Below are positions 51,404 through 59,930 of a stretch of DNA of 64,000 nucleotides, piece after piece. The stretch is from Clostridiales bacterium (GTDB taxonomy: Bacteria > Bacillota > Clostridia > Christensenellales > Borkfalkiaceae): contig SVIF01000003.1 in the NCBI GenBank assembly GCA_015069615.1, positions 1 through 64,000 on the forward strand. The letters are read 5' to 3'. Numbering within the stretch: the stretch's first letter is position 1; the number at the start of each line of letters is the position of its first letter. A program made the translations under genes and the position numbers. Below the pieces are notes generated by a model that worked only from the letters and a program-made list of their open reading frames with translations, ran no database searches and was not told where the DNA came from.

Positions 51404-52828
51404 TTACTCCTTTCCGTTCCAACAATAAGTGCAAAGTTTACATTTTTCAAGGCCGATAGCCTTTACAAGCCCCTCCAAGGACTGATATTCCAAGGAAGCA
51501 AAGTTTAGTTGCTTGCAAATTCTATCCCTTAACGCCTTACCGCGTTCGGTGGTGCCGTCCGCGTATTCTTCTACGTGCTTTATCGCTTCTTCCCCTTCCA
51601 GTTCAAACATCACTTTACGGGCAATCAAATCCATATCGTCCGTAGAGCGGGAGAAGTTTAGGTACTTACAACCGAACATAATGGGGGGGCAAGCCGAACG
51701 CATATGCACGGATTTCGCCCCGTTGGAATATAAGAATTCCACCGTTTCCCTAAGTTGCGTTCCGCGCACGATGGAATCGTCCACAAACAGTAAGTTTTTC
51801 CCTTGGATTAAGTCGTGCACAGGTACCATTTTCATTTTAGCAACCTGATTACGGCTTACTTGGCTGGGGGGCATAAAACTTCTGGGCCAAGTGGGGGTGT
51901 ATTTAATAAAGGGGCGCGCAAAGGGAATTCTGCTTTCGTTAGCAAACCCAATGGCGTGGGGGGTACCCGAATCGGGTACACCGCTTACCGAATCAATGCC
52001 TTCCAAAAGCCCGCGTTCTTTATCCGCTTGCGCCATAATTGCGCCGTTACGGTTCCGCATCACTTCCACGCTAACCCCTTCGTATTCGGCGGTGGGGTAA
52101 CCGTAGTACGACCAAAGGAAGGAGCATACGCGCATTTCCTTGCCGGGGGCTACTAATTGTTTGATGCCGTCGGGGGAAATTTCCACCACTTCGCCCGGGC
52201 CCAGCTCAAACTCGTCCTCAAAGCCTAATTTTTTATACGAGAAGTTTTCCAAGGCAACGCAGTACCCGTCCTGATTCTTCCCTACGTGCAAGGGAAGTCT
52301 ACCCACGCGGTCGCGCGCGGCAATCAGCGTACCGTCGTCCTTCAAAATTAAAATGTTCGCGCTGCCGTTAATTACCTTTTGCGCAAACTTTATCCCTTCC
52401 GCAAAACTGCTTTTTTGGTTGATCATTGCGGCAAGCAGTTCGGCAGAGTTAATCGCGCCGCCCGTCATGGCGTTCAAATGCCCACCCGAAAAGGATAGGA
52501 ATTGGTTCATTAAAATTTCCGCGTTGTTAATTACCCCAACCATGCAGATGCAGTACGTTCCAAGGTTAGAACGGATGGTAAGGGGTTGGGGACTTTGGTC
52601 GCTAATACAGCCGATTGCACTCGTCCCCTTTACCTGTTCAAAGATATGCTCAAATTTAGTGCGGAAAGGGGAGTTAGCAATGCGGTGAATTTCCCGCTGT
52701 AACCCACGCTCTTTATCGTACGCGGCAATACCGCCCGTCTTGGTTCCCAAGTGGGAATGGTAGTCCGTACCAAAAAACACTTCCGCTATACAATCCCTTT
52801 TAAGGACCGTTCCGAAGACACCGCCCAT
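51404..52828 (-). CDS. purF: Amidophosphoribosyltransferase homologue lacking the N-terminal Cys
   Basis: Step 1 enzyme family: PRPP + Gln to phosphoribosylamine. 474 residues. The Ntn-hydrolase domain begins [13 protein letters not shown] where normal PurF has M-CG; the nucleophile Cys that releases ammonia from glutamine is Gly. The rest of the glutaminase fold ([15 protein letters not shown]) is present. The phosphoribosyl domain keeps the PRPP loop [14 protein letters not shown] and [15 protein letters not shown] Cys-rich C-terminus (CKLCTYCW) is odd. The ATG reads clearly from GAGGCGCAAG. It may use free ammonia, or another PurF exists elsewhere in the genome. It lies between purC and purM. 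Confidence 0.88.
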   Translation of the reverse strand: MGGVFGTVLKRDCIAEVFFGTDYHSHLGTKTGGIAAYDKERGLQREIHRIANSPFRTKFEHIFEQVKGTSAIGCISDQSPQPLTIRSNLGTYCICMVGVINNAEILMNQFLSFSGGHLNAMTGGAINSAELLAAMINQKSSFAEGIKFAQKVINGSANILILKDDGTLIAARDRVGRLPLHVGKNQDGYCVALENFSYKKLGFEDEFELGPGEVVEISPDGIKQLVAPGKEMRVCSFLWSYYGYPTAEYEGVSVEVMRNRNGAIMAQADKERGLLEGIDSVSGVPDSGTPHAIGFANESRIPFARPFIKYTPTWPRSFMPPSQVSRNQVAKMKMVPVHDLIQGKNLLFVDDSIVRGTQLRETVEFLYSNGAKSVHMRSACPPIMFGCKYLNFSRSTDDMDLIARKVMFELEGEEAIKHVEEYADGTTERGKALRDRICKQLNFASLEYQSLEGLVKAIGLEKCKLCTYCWNGKE

Positions 52829-52842
52829 CTTGCGCCTCGCTA

Positions 52843-53529
52843 TTAAGCAAAGAACAGTTTAGAAAGGGTCATGGGATCTACGTACTTGCCATCCTTGTAT
52901 ACGCGCATATTGCCCGAAGCAATTTCGTCAATCAACATTACTTCGCCGTTTGCATCGTAGCCGAATTCAAACTTAATGTCGTATAAAACAAGCCCCTTTT
53001 CTTTTAAGTCGTCCGCAACGATTTGTGTGATTTTTCTGGTCATTTCCGCTACGTCGTCGTATTGCTTATCCGTCATAACGCCAAGAACAACCAAACCTTC
53101 CTTGGTTACCAGGGGATCGCCCTTCGCGTCGTTTTTGAAGGTCATTTCTACGTATGCGGGAAGATCTGCGCCTTCTTCAATATAATCACCGTAACGGCGA
53201 ATAAAGCTACCAACCGCTTTGTGGCGGCAAATTACTTCCAAGCCCTTACCAAAGGGTTTCGCAGCAAGAACTTCCATGGTGGTGTTTGCAAGGTCTGCCG
53301 AAACGTAATGGGTACGAATGCCCGCCGCATTGATTTTTTCAAAGAAATAAATGGACATACGAAGGTTTACGTCGCCTACCCCTTCAATGGTAAGACCAAC
53401 GCTGTTTTCGCCGGGGTCAAACACGCCGTCTTTTCCCGTGCAGTCGTCCTTAAATTTCAGCATATAATTCCCGTTGTCAAGCGCGAATACGTTTTTGGTT
53501 TTGCCGGTGTACACAAGTGCGTTTTTCAT
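52843..53529 (-). CDS. purC: SAICAR synthetase
   Basis: Step 7: CAIR + Asp + ATP to SAICAR. 228 residues, normal size. Motifs: [29 protein letters not shown] at the N-terminus (phosphate-binding), [54 protein letters not shown] (metal and substrate region). It follows purE after 98 bp and precedes purF by 14 bp. AAGGAGAATTC precedes the ATG. Confidence 0.96.
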   Translation of the reverse strand: MKNALVYTGKTKNVFALDNGNYMLKFKDDCTGKDGVFDPGENSVGLTIEGVGDVNLRMSIYFFEKINAAGIRTHYVSADLANTTMEVLAAKPFGKGLEVICRHKAVGSFIRRYGDYIEEGADLPAYVEMTFKNDAKGDPLVTKEGLVVLGVMTDKQYDDVAEMTRKITQIVADDLKEKGLVLYDIKFEFGYDANGEVMLIDEIASGNMRVYKDGKYVDPMTLSKLFFA

Positions 53530-53627
53530 AAATGAATTCTCCTTATCTTAAATAAAAATTTTTTTCGTTATTTTTGCTTACGGCTTTTAGGGAAGCGCGC
53601 AAGTTTTTTCTTGTTTTACCCTTTGCC

Positions 53628-54116
53628 TTACAGCGAAGCGCAAAGGTCTTTATCTTTTTTCAGCACCAACGCGGCGCCTTCCGCACGCATTTGGTCAAGT
53701 TTAGCGGCAAGGGTTTCATCCGTAACCGCAAAAATTTCCGCTGCGATTAAAGCCGCGTTGTAAGCCCCGTCAATCGCCACGGTGGCAACGGGAATCCCCT
53801 TGGGCATTTGTACGGTGGAAAGTAGCGCGTCCAGCCCGTCCAAATTCGTAGACTTACAAGGAATACCGATTACGGGAAGGGTGGTTCTTGCCGCAATTGC
53901 CCCTGCAAGGTGCGCCGCCATACCCGCCGCACAGATAATTGCACCAAAGCCGTTTTTCCGCGCGTTCGCAGCAAATTCACCCGCTTCGCCCGGGGTGCGG
54001 TGCGCCGAATAAATATGTACTTCGTAGGGAATTGCTAATTCCTTTAACGCGTCCACCGCTTTTTTTACAACGGGAAGGTCGCTATCACTTCCCATCACGA
54101 TGCCAACTTTTTTCAT
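53628..54116 (-). CDS. purE: N5-carboxyaminoimidazole ribonucleotide mutase
   Basis: Step 6 (mutase): N5-CAIR to CAIR. 162 residues. Motifs: [12 protein letters not shown] (about 9-20), [10 protein letters not shown] (His of class I; class II enzymes usually have AHKT), [24 protein letters not shown], and [13 protein letters not shown] class I enzyme needs PurK to make N5-CAIR; purK is not in the window. First gene of the operon, behind AAGGAGAGTTTTG and a consensus promoter. Confidence 0.96.
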   Translation of the reverse strand: MKKVGIVMGSDSDLPVVKKAVDALKELAIPYEVHIYSAHRTPGEAGEFAANARKNGFGAIICAAGMAAHLAGAIAARTTLPVIGIPCKSTNLDGLDALLSTVQMPKGIPVATVAIDGAYNAALIAAEIFAVTDETLAAKLDQMRAEGAALVLKKDKDLCASL

Positions 54117-54126
54117 ATCAAAACTC

Positions 54127-54256
54127 TCCTTATTTTGGATAGGGCGCGATTAAGCGCAAACGCGTGCGCACCCTTCCCGTGCGCTTACACGCGCGCGAAG
54201 GGAAACGGCCCTTTTCCCACTCTTATATTTTAGCTTTTTTTACCCTGCTTTGTCAA
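54127..54256 (-). promoter_or_regulatory. Purine operon promoter and structured leader
   Basis: TTGACA (54256-54251), 18 nt and TAAAAT (54232-54227), about 110 bp before purE. The leader forms strong GC hairpins (CGCGTG-GCGCAC / GTGCGCACGCG near 54155-54195). The conserved core of a guanine-type purine riboswitch was looked for and not found. No Pur box (CGAA-type) is evident. Confidence 0.6.
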
Positions 54257-54466
54257 GCGTATGGGGAAACAAATATCCGCCCTTTTCTTGCTTTTTTCCC
54301 GCTTTTTCGCACCCTTCCTTTCTTTCCCCCCTTTTTATGAAAAAATACGGAAAATATGTTCGTGTTTTTGTTTGAAAACGCCCGCTTTTTTCTTTATTTT
54401 CTTGCGCCCCCTTTTATAGGGAATTGTTTTAGCAAAAAGATAAAAGCCGCCTTTTTAGGTGGCTTT
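54257..54466. other. Intergenic region between purE promoter and the PPTase end
   Basis: No gene is present. At 54441-54468 the hairpin AAAGCCGCC / GGTGGCTTTTT with T-runs on both sides terminates the leftward transferase gene and overlaps its last codons. Confidence 0.55.
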
Positions 54467-55030
54467 TTATTCTTCCGTTTTATAACAAATTGCATAGGCG
54501 AAATCCGTGCCGAATCCCGTTTGGTACGCATATCCCTTTTCGCTTACCGCTACGCCGTTTAAACCCACCCCGTGCGCTTTATATAGCGCTTCCTTTTTCG
54601 CCCACGCAAGGGCAAACGCGCGGGGAATATCGGGGGAAGATAGCACCGCTTTTCCTTCCCTTTCCCCTAGCGCGCGAAGAATTACTTTTTCTTCCACGGG
54701 GCGAACGGACTGCACGTCCACCCCCACGGGGGTTTCCGAAACCGCCGCCATTACGGCGGTATCCGTATGCGAAATATTCGCGTATAGCCCCCCTTTTAGT
54801 TGGGTGAAACTGCCTTCTTCATACTCGGGCAAAAGTAGGCTTCCCGTCTTGTTTTTTACCGCTGAAATTAGGCATAGGTAGGCGGATAAACTTTGCTGTT
54901 TTTTGCCTTCGGGCGCGCGCAAAATTTTATCCCTTCGTGCTTTGGGTAGGGCGGAAATTAGCCCTTCGTAATCCGCAATTTCCTTTGGTAAGGGCAGGGG
55001 AAATATAACGCTTTCCACTTGGTTTTTCAT
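54467..55030 (-). CDS. 4'-phosphopantetheinyl transferase (Sfp type)
   Basis: This enzyme activates acyl- or peptidyl-carrier proteins by attaching phosphopantetheine from CoA. 187 residues from MKNQVES, which has CGAGGGGGAAAAGC upstream; a longer frame to 55135 covers the promoter. Motifs: ANISHTDTAVMAAVSETPVGVDVQSV, where GVD-x-Q holds the Mg-binding residues, and FALAWAKKEALYKAHG, the W-x-x-KEA-x-x-K signature. It is short for Sfp (about 220) but complete at both motifs. No carrier-protein or synthase gene is adjacent. Confidence 0.9.
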   Translation of the reverse strand: MKNQVESVIFPLPLPKEIADYEGLISALPKARRDKILRAPEGKKQQSLSAYLCLISAVKNKTGSLLLPEYEEGSFTQLKGGLYANISHTDTAVMAAVSETPVGVDVQSVRPVEEKVILRALGEREGKAVLSSPDIPRAFALAWAKKEALYKAHGVGLNGVAVSEKGYAYQTGFGTDFAYAICYKTEE

Positions 55031-55133
55031 ATGCTTTTCCCCCTCGTTTTTTCGGCTGAATCCGCCACTGAAAACAGTATAGCATTTTTTACAAAAAAAC
55101 ACAAGCGACAAATACGAAAAAACCGAAAAAAGC

Positions 55134-55167
55134 AAACGCCGCTGCCTAAAAAGGCAACGGCGTTGTT
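55134..55167 (-). terminator. Terminator of the 194-residue membrane gene
   Basis: AACGCCGTTGCC / GGCAGCGGCGTT on the minus strand, then TGCTTTTTTC, 25 bp past the stop at 55192. Confidence 0.85.
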
Positions 55168-55191
55168 ATAAAATTCTCCTTTTAACGGAAT

Positions 55192-55776
55192 TTAGCGTTT
55201 GTACTGACTCTTAAAGTCAAACCGTTTCCACTTAATTTTATCCCCTGTTTTATAATATTTGCCGTAGGACTTAAAACCTAATCCCATAGTAAAAAAGCCT
55301 CTTTCCCTCTTGCCTTCGGCTTCTTCCCACATTTCCTCCGTTGTGGTCAGCATTATGGTTAATTTCCCGTCAAAATACTCCCCGGCTACTTCATAACGTT
55401 CGCTGATTTCGCTAACCCGTGCCGATTCTCTTTCGGCATAATCCAGCTTGCCATTCCTATCCTTATCCTCAAAGTCCAAATAAAAGGTTTGTACGGAATA
55501 CCGGTCAAAAAAGCCCCGTTGGATTACGGTAATTGACGCGTCTTCCTTATCAAAGTATTCTACGGATGAAAAATACATATGCCCAATCTCCCTTTCAACC
55601 GTCACAAACGGCGAATATCTTACTGCACCGATTATTATAAAGATTAAAACACACAGTAGAATACCTATGATAGATGTTTTTTTCCCCTCCTTTTCCCATT
55701 TTTTCAAAGTTTTTTTTCTTTCTGACTCAGTCGCAGCAATGTACTGCTCCACTTCTTCTTTGTCTTTTTCTTCCAT
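55192..55776 (-). CDS. Single-helix membrane protein under XRE control, unknown function
   Basis: 194 residues, not recognised. A charged N-terminus (1-33, KKTLKKWEKEGKK) is followed by one transmembrane helix (about 34-53). A beta-rich, probably extracytoplasmic region of 140 residues contains DFEDKDRNGKLDYAE, an EF-hand-like Asp loop (D-x-D-x-N-G-x-L-D-x-A-E) that could bind calcium. AAAAGGAGAACG precedes the ATG. It is divergent to the XRE regulator at 55894, and its consensus promoter is overlapped by a 17-bp dyad, so the regulator probably represses it. Confidence 0.7.
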   Translation of the reverse strand: MEEKDKEEVEQYIAATESERKKTLKKWEKEGKKTSIIGILLCVLIFIIIGAVRYSPFVTVEREIGHMYFSSVEYFDKEDASITVIQRGFFDRYSVQTFYLDFEDKDRNGKLDYAERESARVSEISERYEVAGEYFDGKLTIMLTTTEEMWEEAEGKRERGFFTMGLGFKSYGKYYKTGDKIKWKRFDFKSQYKR

Positions 55777-55805
55777 ATTTCGTTCTCCTTTTGTAACTTT
55801 TCCTT

Positions 55806-55858
55806 ATTATAAATCGCATAATATACGATTGTCAAGCAAAAATCACCCGTTGTGTGAT
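55806..55858. promoter_or_regulatory. Promoter and two 17-bp operator dyads of the XRE module
   Basis: Leftward TTGACA (55835-55830), 18 nt, TATAAT (55811-55806). In the spacer is ATCGCATAATATACGAT (55813-55829). A second 17-mer, ATCACCCGTTGTGTGAT, lies at 55842-55858. Both dyads share ATCR and YGAT ends and equal length, as expected for two sites of one dimeric repressor. Confidence 0.75.
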
Positions 55859-55893
55859 ATTTTGCGGCTACAAAATGCTTTAAGGGGGTCTTT

Positions 55894-56106
55894 ATGGAAC
55901 TAGCTAAAATACAAAAAAGATTGCGCGAAAGCATTGCACACGCACCCATTACGCAAAAGGAAATTGCCGCACGGATTGGCGTTTCCCCGCAAACCGTTTC
56001 CAAATATATGAAAAAAGATATTTTCCCCGCCTTAGATACCCTTGCCAAACTTTGCTTGGTTTTGGACGTATCTAGCGATTATATTCTTGGAATAAATAAC
56101 TTTTAA
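55894..56106 (+). CDS. XRE-family HTH regulator
   Basis: 70 residues, almost entirely one HTH domain: ITQKEIAARIGVSPQTVSKYMKKDIFPALDTLAKLCLVLDVSSDYILG. The last segment (SSDYILGI) is the common C-terminal mark of this family. TTAAGGGGG precedes the ATG. Divergent from the 194-residue membrane gene; the two 17-bp dyads between them are the likely binding sites. Confidence 0.9.
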   Translation: MELAKIQKRLRESIAHAPITQKEIAARIGVSPQTVSKYMKKDIFPALDTLAKLCLVLDVSSDYILGINNF

Positions 56107-56138
56107 GTAATTTTTTCACAAAAATAACATTACTTTGT

Positions 56139-56167
56139 TTGACTTTCCACCGCAGGTTTGCTATAAT
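56139..56167 (+). promoter_or_regulatory. Promoter of the Cys-rich peptide gene
   Basis: TTGACT (56139-56144), 17 nt, GC-TATAAT (56162-56167). Confidence 0.8.
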
Positions 56168-56210
56168 TCCCCCGTTGAACGATAAAAGTTGATAAAAAGG
56201 AGAAGAAACA

Positions 56211-56396
56211 ATGAAAGTTACGAAATTGCAACAAAAATTAGATATCAGAAAGTGGCTGAAAAGTGAAAAGACGGGCGTAGACGCTTGCGGTAGTTTTGGT
56301 TACTGCGCGTTCTGCAACAAAGCGCTTGCAAACCCTTGCGATAAAGCGTACAAAAAACGTACCGTTGCTAACCGTTTAGCAAAAGAAAGCAAGTAA
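56211..56396 (+). CDS. Small Cys-rich protein, unknown function
   Basis: 61 residues. The C-terminal half has four Cys in CGSFGYCAFCNKALANPCDKA (C-x5-C-x2-C-x8-C), a pattern able to bind zinc. The rest is Lys/Arg-rich and helical. A consensus promoter, AAAAAGGAG ribosome site and dedicated terminator show a real monocistronic gene. I recall similar short proteins in uncultured Clostridia without assigned function. Nucleic-acid binding or a ribosome-associated role would fit its charge, but this is only inference. Confidence 0.75.
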   Translation: MKVTKLQQKLDIRKWLKSEKTGVDACGSFGYCAFCNKALANPCDKAYKKRTVANRLAKESK

Positions 56397-56410
56397 TTTT
56401 AACGAAAAGG

Positions 56411-56438
56411 AAACGCACCCGTTTGGGTGCGTTTTTTC
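56411..56438. terminator. Terminator between the Cys-rich peptide and response regulator genes
   Basis: AAACGCACCC-GTTT-GGGTGCGTTTTTT; the genes on either side converge. Confidence 0.9.
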
Positions 56439-56461
56439 TTATCTTTATTTTCCTTTTTCGG

Positions 56462-57130
56462 CTATTGATTTTTAGGTTCCCCTTCATCCGCGTGCAAAAC
56501 GGCGTTCATTTTTTCCACCGCGTCCGCGCGGGTGGTTTTGCCCACTTTATCGTAAATTGCGGAAATATAGTTACGGCAAGTTCCTTCCGAAAGCATCAGG
56601 GAGGAGGCAATTTGGCGGTTGTTAAACCCTTCCATCAGCATAATTGCAATGCCTGCTTCCCTATCCGAAAACTGAAACGCTTGCTTTAAGCGGATTTCCT
56701 TATCGTTTTTTACCATGGTTGCGGCAGAAACGATTTTCTTTGCCACGCGCATGGGAAGGATTACGTCCCCGCGCATCGCGTTTTTAATGGAAGAAATCAA
56801 GGTCGTTCCCAGCGAATCCTTCAATAAGTAACCGTTGGCACCGTAGTTAATTGCGTCCAAAATATATTCGCTATCGTCAAAGGTAGTCAAAATTAAAACG
56901 CACACGTGCGGGTAGCGCAGTTTTACTTCTCTGGTGGCAAGAACACCGTTCAAAACGGGCATTCTTACGTCCATTAAAATCAGGTCTACGTCCACCACTT
57001 TTAATAAATCTAAAAGCATTTGCCCGTTTTCCGCAACGCCCACTACGCGAATTTCACTATCCGTTTCTAGTACGTTTTTCAGTGCTTCGGTCAGTTCTTT
57101 TTGGTCGTCTGCCAGCATTACGCGAATCAT
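56462..57130 (-). CDS. NarL/LuxR-family response regulator
   Basis: 222 residues. The receiver domain has the acidic pair ADD (7-9) and phospho-acceptor Asp54 in LILMDVRMP, with Lys in LKDSLG. The C-terminal LuxR-type HTH reads FSDREAGIAIMLMEGFNNRQIASSLMLSEGTCRNYISAIYDKVGKTTRADAV. It starts in a 4-bp ATGA overlap with the histidine kinase and is its cognate regulator. Target genes cannot be inferred; none of the neighbours encodes an obvious LiaRS or NarL output. Confidence 0.94.
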   Translation of the reverse strand: MIRVMLADDQKELTEALKNVLETDSEIRVVGVAENGQMLLDLLKVVDVDLILMDVRMPVLNGVLATREVKLRYPHVCVLILTTFDDSEYILDAINYGANGYLLKDSLGTTLISSIKNAMRGDVILPMRVAKKIVSAATMVKNDKEIRLKQAFQFSDREAGIAIMLMEGFNNRQIASSLMLSEGTCRNYISAIYDKVGKTTRADAVEKMNAVLHADEGEPKNQ

Positions 57131-58332
57131 TCCCGTTCCCCCTTTCGTTTTGCGTGAATTTGCATTTCAAACCCTTCCCCACCTTCCGAATAAAATTCCG
57201 CTTCGTATCCGTGGCTTTGTAACTGTTTGGTTAAGGAAGAAAGCCCAAACCCTTGGGTAAAGTTTTTCACGCCACCCCCGTTATCCGAAAGCAAAAATTC
57301 TGCTTTTCCCCCATCCGTCATGCGGATTTGGAATAAAAACGCAGTGGCTTTTCCGTGGCGAATCCCGTTGTTTAACCCTTCTTTCAGCGCCCTATGTAAT
57401 AGTAGCGCAATGGGATAAGGTAGGGCGGAAACTTCGGGGTCTATCTGCGCGCGTACGGTAATGTCCGTACCCGTTGTGGTTTCCGCAATTACCATATCCA
57501 GTTCACGTGCTAAATCAAACACGGTGGAATTTTCGGACAATAAGTGCACCGAGCTTCGCATTTGCTCTAACGCGGAAACGGCCTGCATATTTGCGGCTAA
57601 AATACAGCGTTTTGCCTTTTCCACGTCCTGTTCTAAGGAAAGTTTTGCCGCTTCGGTTTGCATAATAACGGTGGTAATCGCATGCCCCACGTTATCGTGA
57701 ATATCCTTTGCAATACGGTTGCGTTCGCGAAGAATGGTTACGTTTTCCAGTTCGCGGTACGCCTTTTGCAACTGTTCTTCCTTTTCTCGGCTTTGCTCAA
57801 CGTTGATTTTTTCATCCCGCAATTTTTCAATATATACTACGCAAAGGTTTACTAAGAAAAATACGAACCAAAATACGAACAGCGTAGAAATTAAATCGGA
57901 TAAAACCGCGCGGTTAAAAATGCGGAATACGTCCGTCGTCATTAGTAGGTAGGTAAAAAAGCATAGCATGGTGCCCACGCTTTTTATCCACAGTTTGGCA
58001 AGCGAAACGTAAAAGGCGGTAAGTATACAAAGGTTTAATACCAAAACCATGGGCTGTTCCAAAAAGAAGGAAAGCAGTAGTAGTAGCGCCCAGTCCGCGC
58101 CGAACAGCAGTAAAATCCGCTTGATGTTATCTTGCATAATAACCTTAATAAAAAAGGACGCGGTAAGCCCCACCCCCGTAAACAAGGGCAGGTACCACAC
58201 TTTGGCGCTAACCGTGGTAATATAAACACAAACCACAGCCAAAATAACGGCAACCGTAGTATATACTGCGGTTCTAAGCGCCTTTAAAGAAAGCGTTTCT
58301 ATGTTTAAATTATACTTTCTTTGCCATTTCAT
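57127..58332 (-). CDS. Sensor histidine kinase, HisKA_3 (NarX/DesK) type
   Basis: 401 residues. Five or six hydrophobic helices in the first 170 residues form a membrane sensor with no large extracellular loop, as in DesK or LiaS-like kinases that sense the membrane itself. A coiled-coil linker precedes the HisKA_3 box RNRIAKDIHDNVGHAI with the phospho-His. A C-terminal HATPase has GIRHGKATAF and LSDNGGGVKNFTQGFGLSSL. It overlaps the regulator gene by 4 bp. gltX ends 53 bp upstream on the same strand, with a hairpin (58356-58375) between. Confidence 0.93.
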   Translation of the reverse strand: MKWQRKYNLNIETLSLKALRTAVYTTVAVILAVVCVYITTVSAKVWYLPLFTGVGLTASFFIKVIMQDNIKRILLLFGADWALLLLLSFFLEQPMVLVLNLCILTAFYVSLAKLWIKSVGTMLCFFTYLLMTTDVFRIFNRAVLSDLISTLFVFWFVFFLVNLCVVYIEKLRDEKINVEQSREKEEQLQKAYRELENVTILRERNRIAKDIHDNVGHAITTVIMQTEAAKLSLEQDVEKAKRCILAANMQAVSALEQMRSSVHLLSENSTVFDLARELDMVIAETTTGTDITVRAQIDPEVSALPYPIALLLHRALKEGLNNGIRHGKATAFLFQIRMTDGGKAEFLLSDNGGGVKNFTQGFGLSSLTKQLQSHGYEAEFYSEGGEGFEMQIHAKRKGERE

Positions 58333-58385
58333 TTTCGGTTACCTTATAGTTAGTAAGGGCGCGAGTCCGCGCCCTAAAAGAAAAA

Positions 58386-59828
58386 TTATAATCTGTTTAA
58401 TGAGAAGTTTAAGCGTTTCAAGCTTTCTTCTTTTCCCAAAATATCCGCAAGTTCAAACGCACCGCCGGGGGTGGTTTCCTTTCCCGAAAGGGCTACGCGC
58501 ATGGGCCAAAGAACCTGTCCGTTTTTCATGGCAAGCGCTTCGGGAAGGCGCATAATATCGTCATGAATACGTTCAAACGTATATTCTTCTTCGGGAATCG
58601 CTTGTATTACGCGAATAATTTCGGGAAGCACCGCTTTTGCAACGCTTTCATCCGTTTTCATCTTCTTATGCGTGTATAACGCGTTGTCAAACTCCCCAAA
58701 CTCTTGTAAAAAGTCTAACTTTGCAGGGATTTCCGCCAAGGTTTCAATGCGGGTTTTCACCAAAAGTAACAACTTCTTTTCATCATACCCTTTGCCGTAC
58801 GCTTTGCTCTTTTTTAGGAAGGGCAGGGCGCGGTTAAAGTAGTCTTCTTCCGCCATATCCTTGATGTATTCGCCGGATAACCAACCAAGTTTTACGGGGT
58901 CAAAAATAGAAGGGGATTTGCTAATGCCTTCCAAAGAAAATTTTTCTTCTAATTCCTGCAAGGAGAATTTCTCCTGATTGCTTTTGGGGCTCCAACCAAG
59001 AAGGGCGATATAGTTGATAATCGCTTCCTTAATATATCCCTTATCCACTAAGTCCTGATAGGACGCGTCCCCGTTTCTTTTGGAAAGTTTTTGGTGTTCG
59101 TCCTTCATAATGGGGGGCAAGTGAATATATACGGGGCGTTCCCAACCAAAGCAATCGTACATGTGGTTATATTTAGGGGTGGAAGAAAGGTATTCCGTAC
59201 CGCGAATAACGTGCGAAATAGCCATCAAGTGGTCATCCACCACGTTGGCAAAGTTGTAGGTGGGCATCCCGTCCGATTTTAGCAAAATACCGTCTTCCAT
59301 ATCCTTATTTTCCACGGTGATTTCCCCGTACACTAAATCGGTGTACGAAGAAGAACCCGTGAGGGGGATATTTTGGCGGATTACGTAAGGCTTACCCGCC
59401 GCAATGTTTGCTTGAATTTCTTCCTTTGTTAAGGATAAACAGTGCTTATCGTAACGGGAAACGCCGTTCGCGTCCTTTAAGGATGCAATGCGTTCTTCAT
59501 CACAAAAGCAGTAGTATGCGCCGCCGCGTTCTACTAATAGTTCGGCGTACTTTTTGTAAATATCCTTTCTTTGGCTTTGCACGTAAGGGCCGTAATTACC
59601 GCCTACGTCCGGGCCTTCGGCATAAATAACGCCACTATCTTTTAAGGTGTTGTAAATTAAGGACACCGAATCTTCCACGTAGCGGGAAGTATCCGTATCT
59701 TCTAGGCGCAAAATAAACTTACCGCCTTCCTTTTTCGCGTAAAGATAGCCGTAAAGGGCGGTTCTAAGCCCACCGATATGTAAATACCCCGTGGGGCTGG
59801 GTGCAAATCTGGTCCTTACTTCTTTCAT
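58386..59828 (-). CDS. gltX: Glutamyl-tRNA synthetase
   Basis: 480 residues, class I synthetase charging tRNA-Glu. The HIGH-type motif lies in RFAPSPTGYLHIGGLRTAL at about 6-24. A KMSKS-type motif KLSKRNGD lies near 240. Other marks are FILRLEDTDTSRY, LLKSDGMPTYNFANVVDDHLM and HLPPIMKDEHQ. The C-terminal anticodon-binding half is of discriminating or non-discriminating type, which cannot be told by eye. CAGGAGAAAACCCGAA precedes the ATG. Divergent from pepV. Confidence 0.97.
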   Translation of the reverse strand: MKEVRTRFAPSPTGYLHIGGLRTALYGYLYAKKEGGKFILRLEDTDTSRYVEDSVSLIYNTLKDSGVIYAEGPDVGGNYGPYVQSQRKDIYKKYAELLVERGGAYYCFCDEERIASLKDANGVSRYDKHCLSLTKEEIQANIAAGKPYVIRQNIPLTGSSSYTDLVYGEITVENKDMEDGILLKSDGMPTYNFANVVDDHLMAISHVIRGTEYLSSTPKYNHMYDCFGWERPVYIHLPPIMKDEHQKLSKRNGDASYQDLVDKGYIKEAIINYIALLGWSPKSNQEKFSLQELEEKFSLEGISKSPSIFDPVKLGWLSGEYIKDMAEEDYFNRALPFLKKSKAYGKGYDEKKLLLLVKTRIETLAEIPAKLDFLQEFGEFDNALYTHKKMKTDESVAKAVLPEIIRVIQAIPEEEYTFERIHDDIMRLPEALAMKNGQVLWPMRVALSGKETTPGGAFELADILGKEESLKRLNFSLNRL

Positions 59829-59930
59829 TTCGGGTTTTCTCCTGAAAAATTTTCAAAATGTTTCTAAAAACATTTTACCACAAAATAAAAAAAGTGTATA
59901 ATGTTTTTAAGGAAAAAAAGGAACTTTTTT

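Noticed and set aside
54117-54260. Purine riboswitch in the pur leader
   Set aside because: GC-rich hairpins are present, but the conserved junction sequences of the purine aptamer are not.
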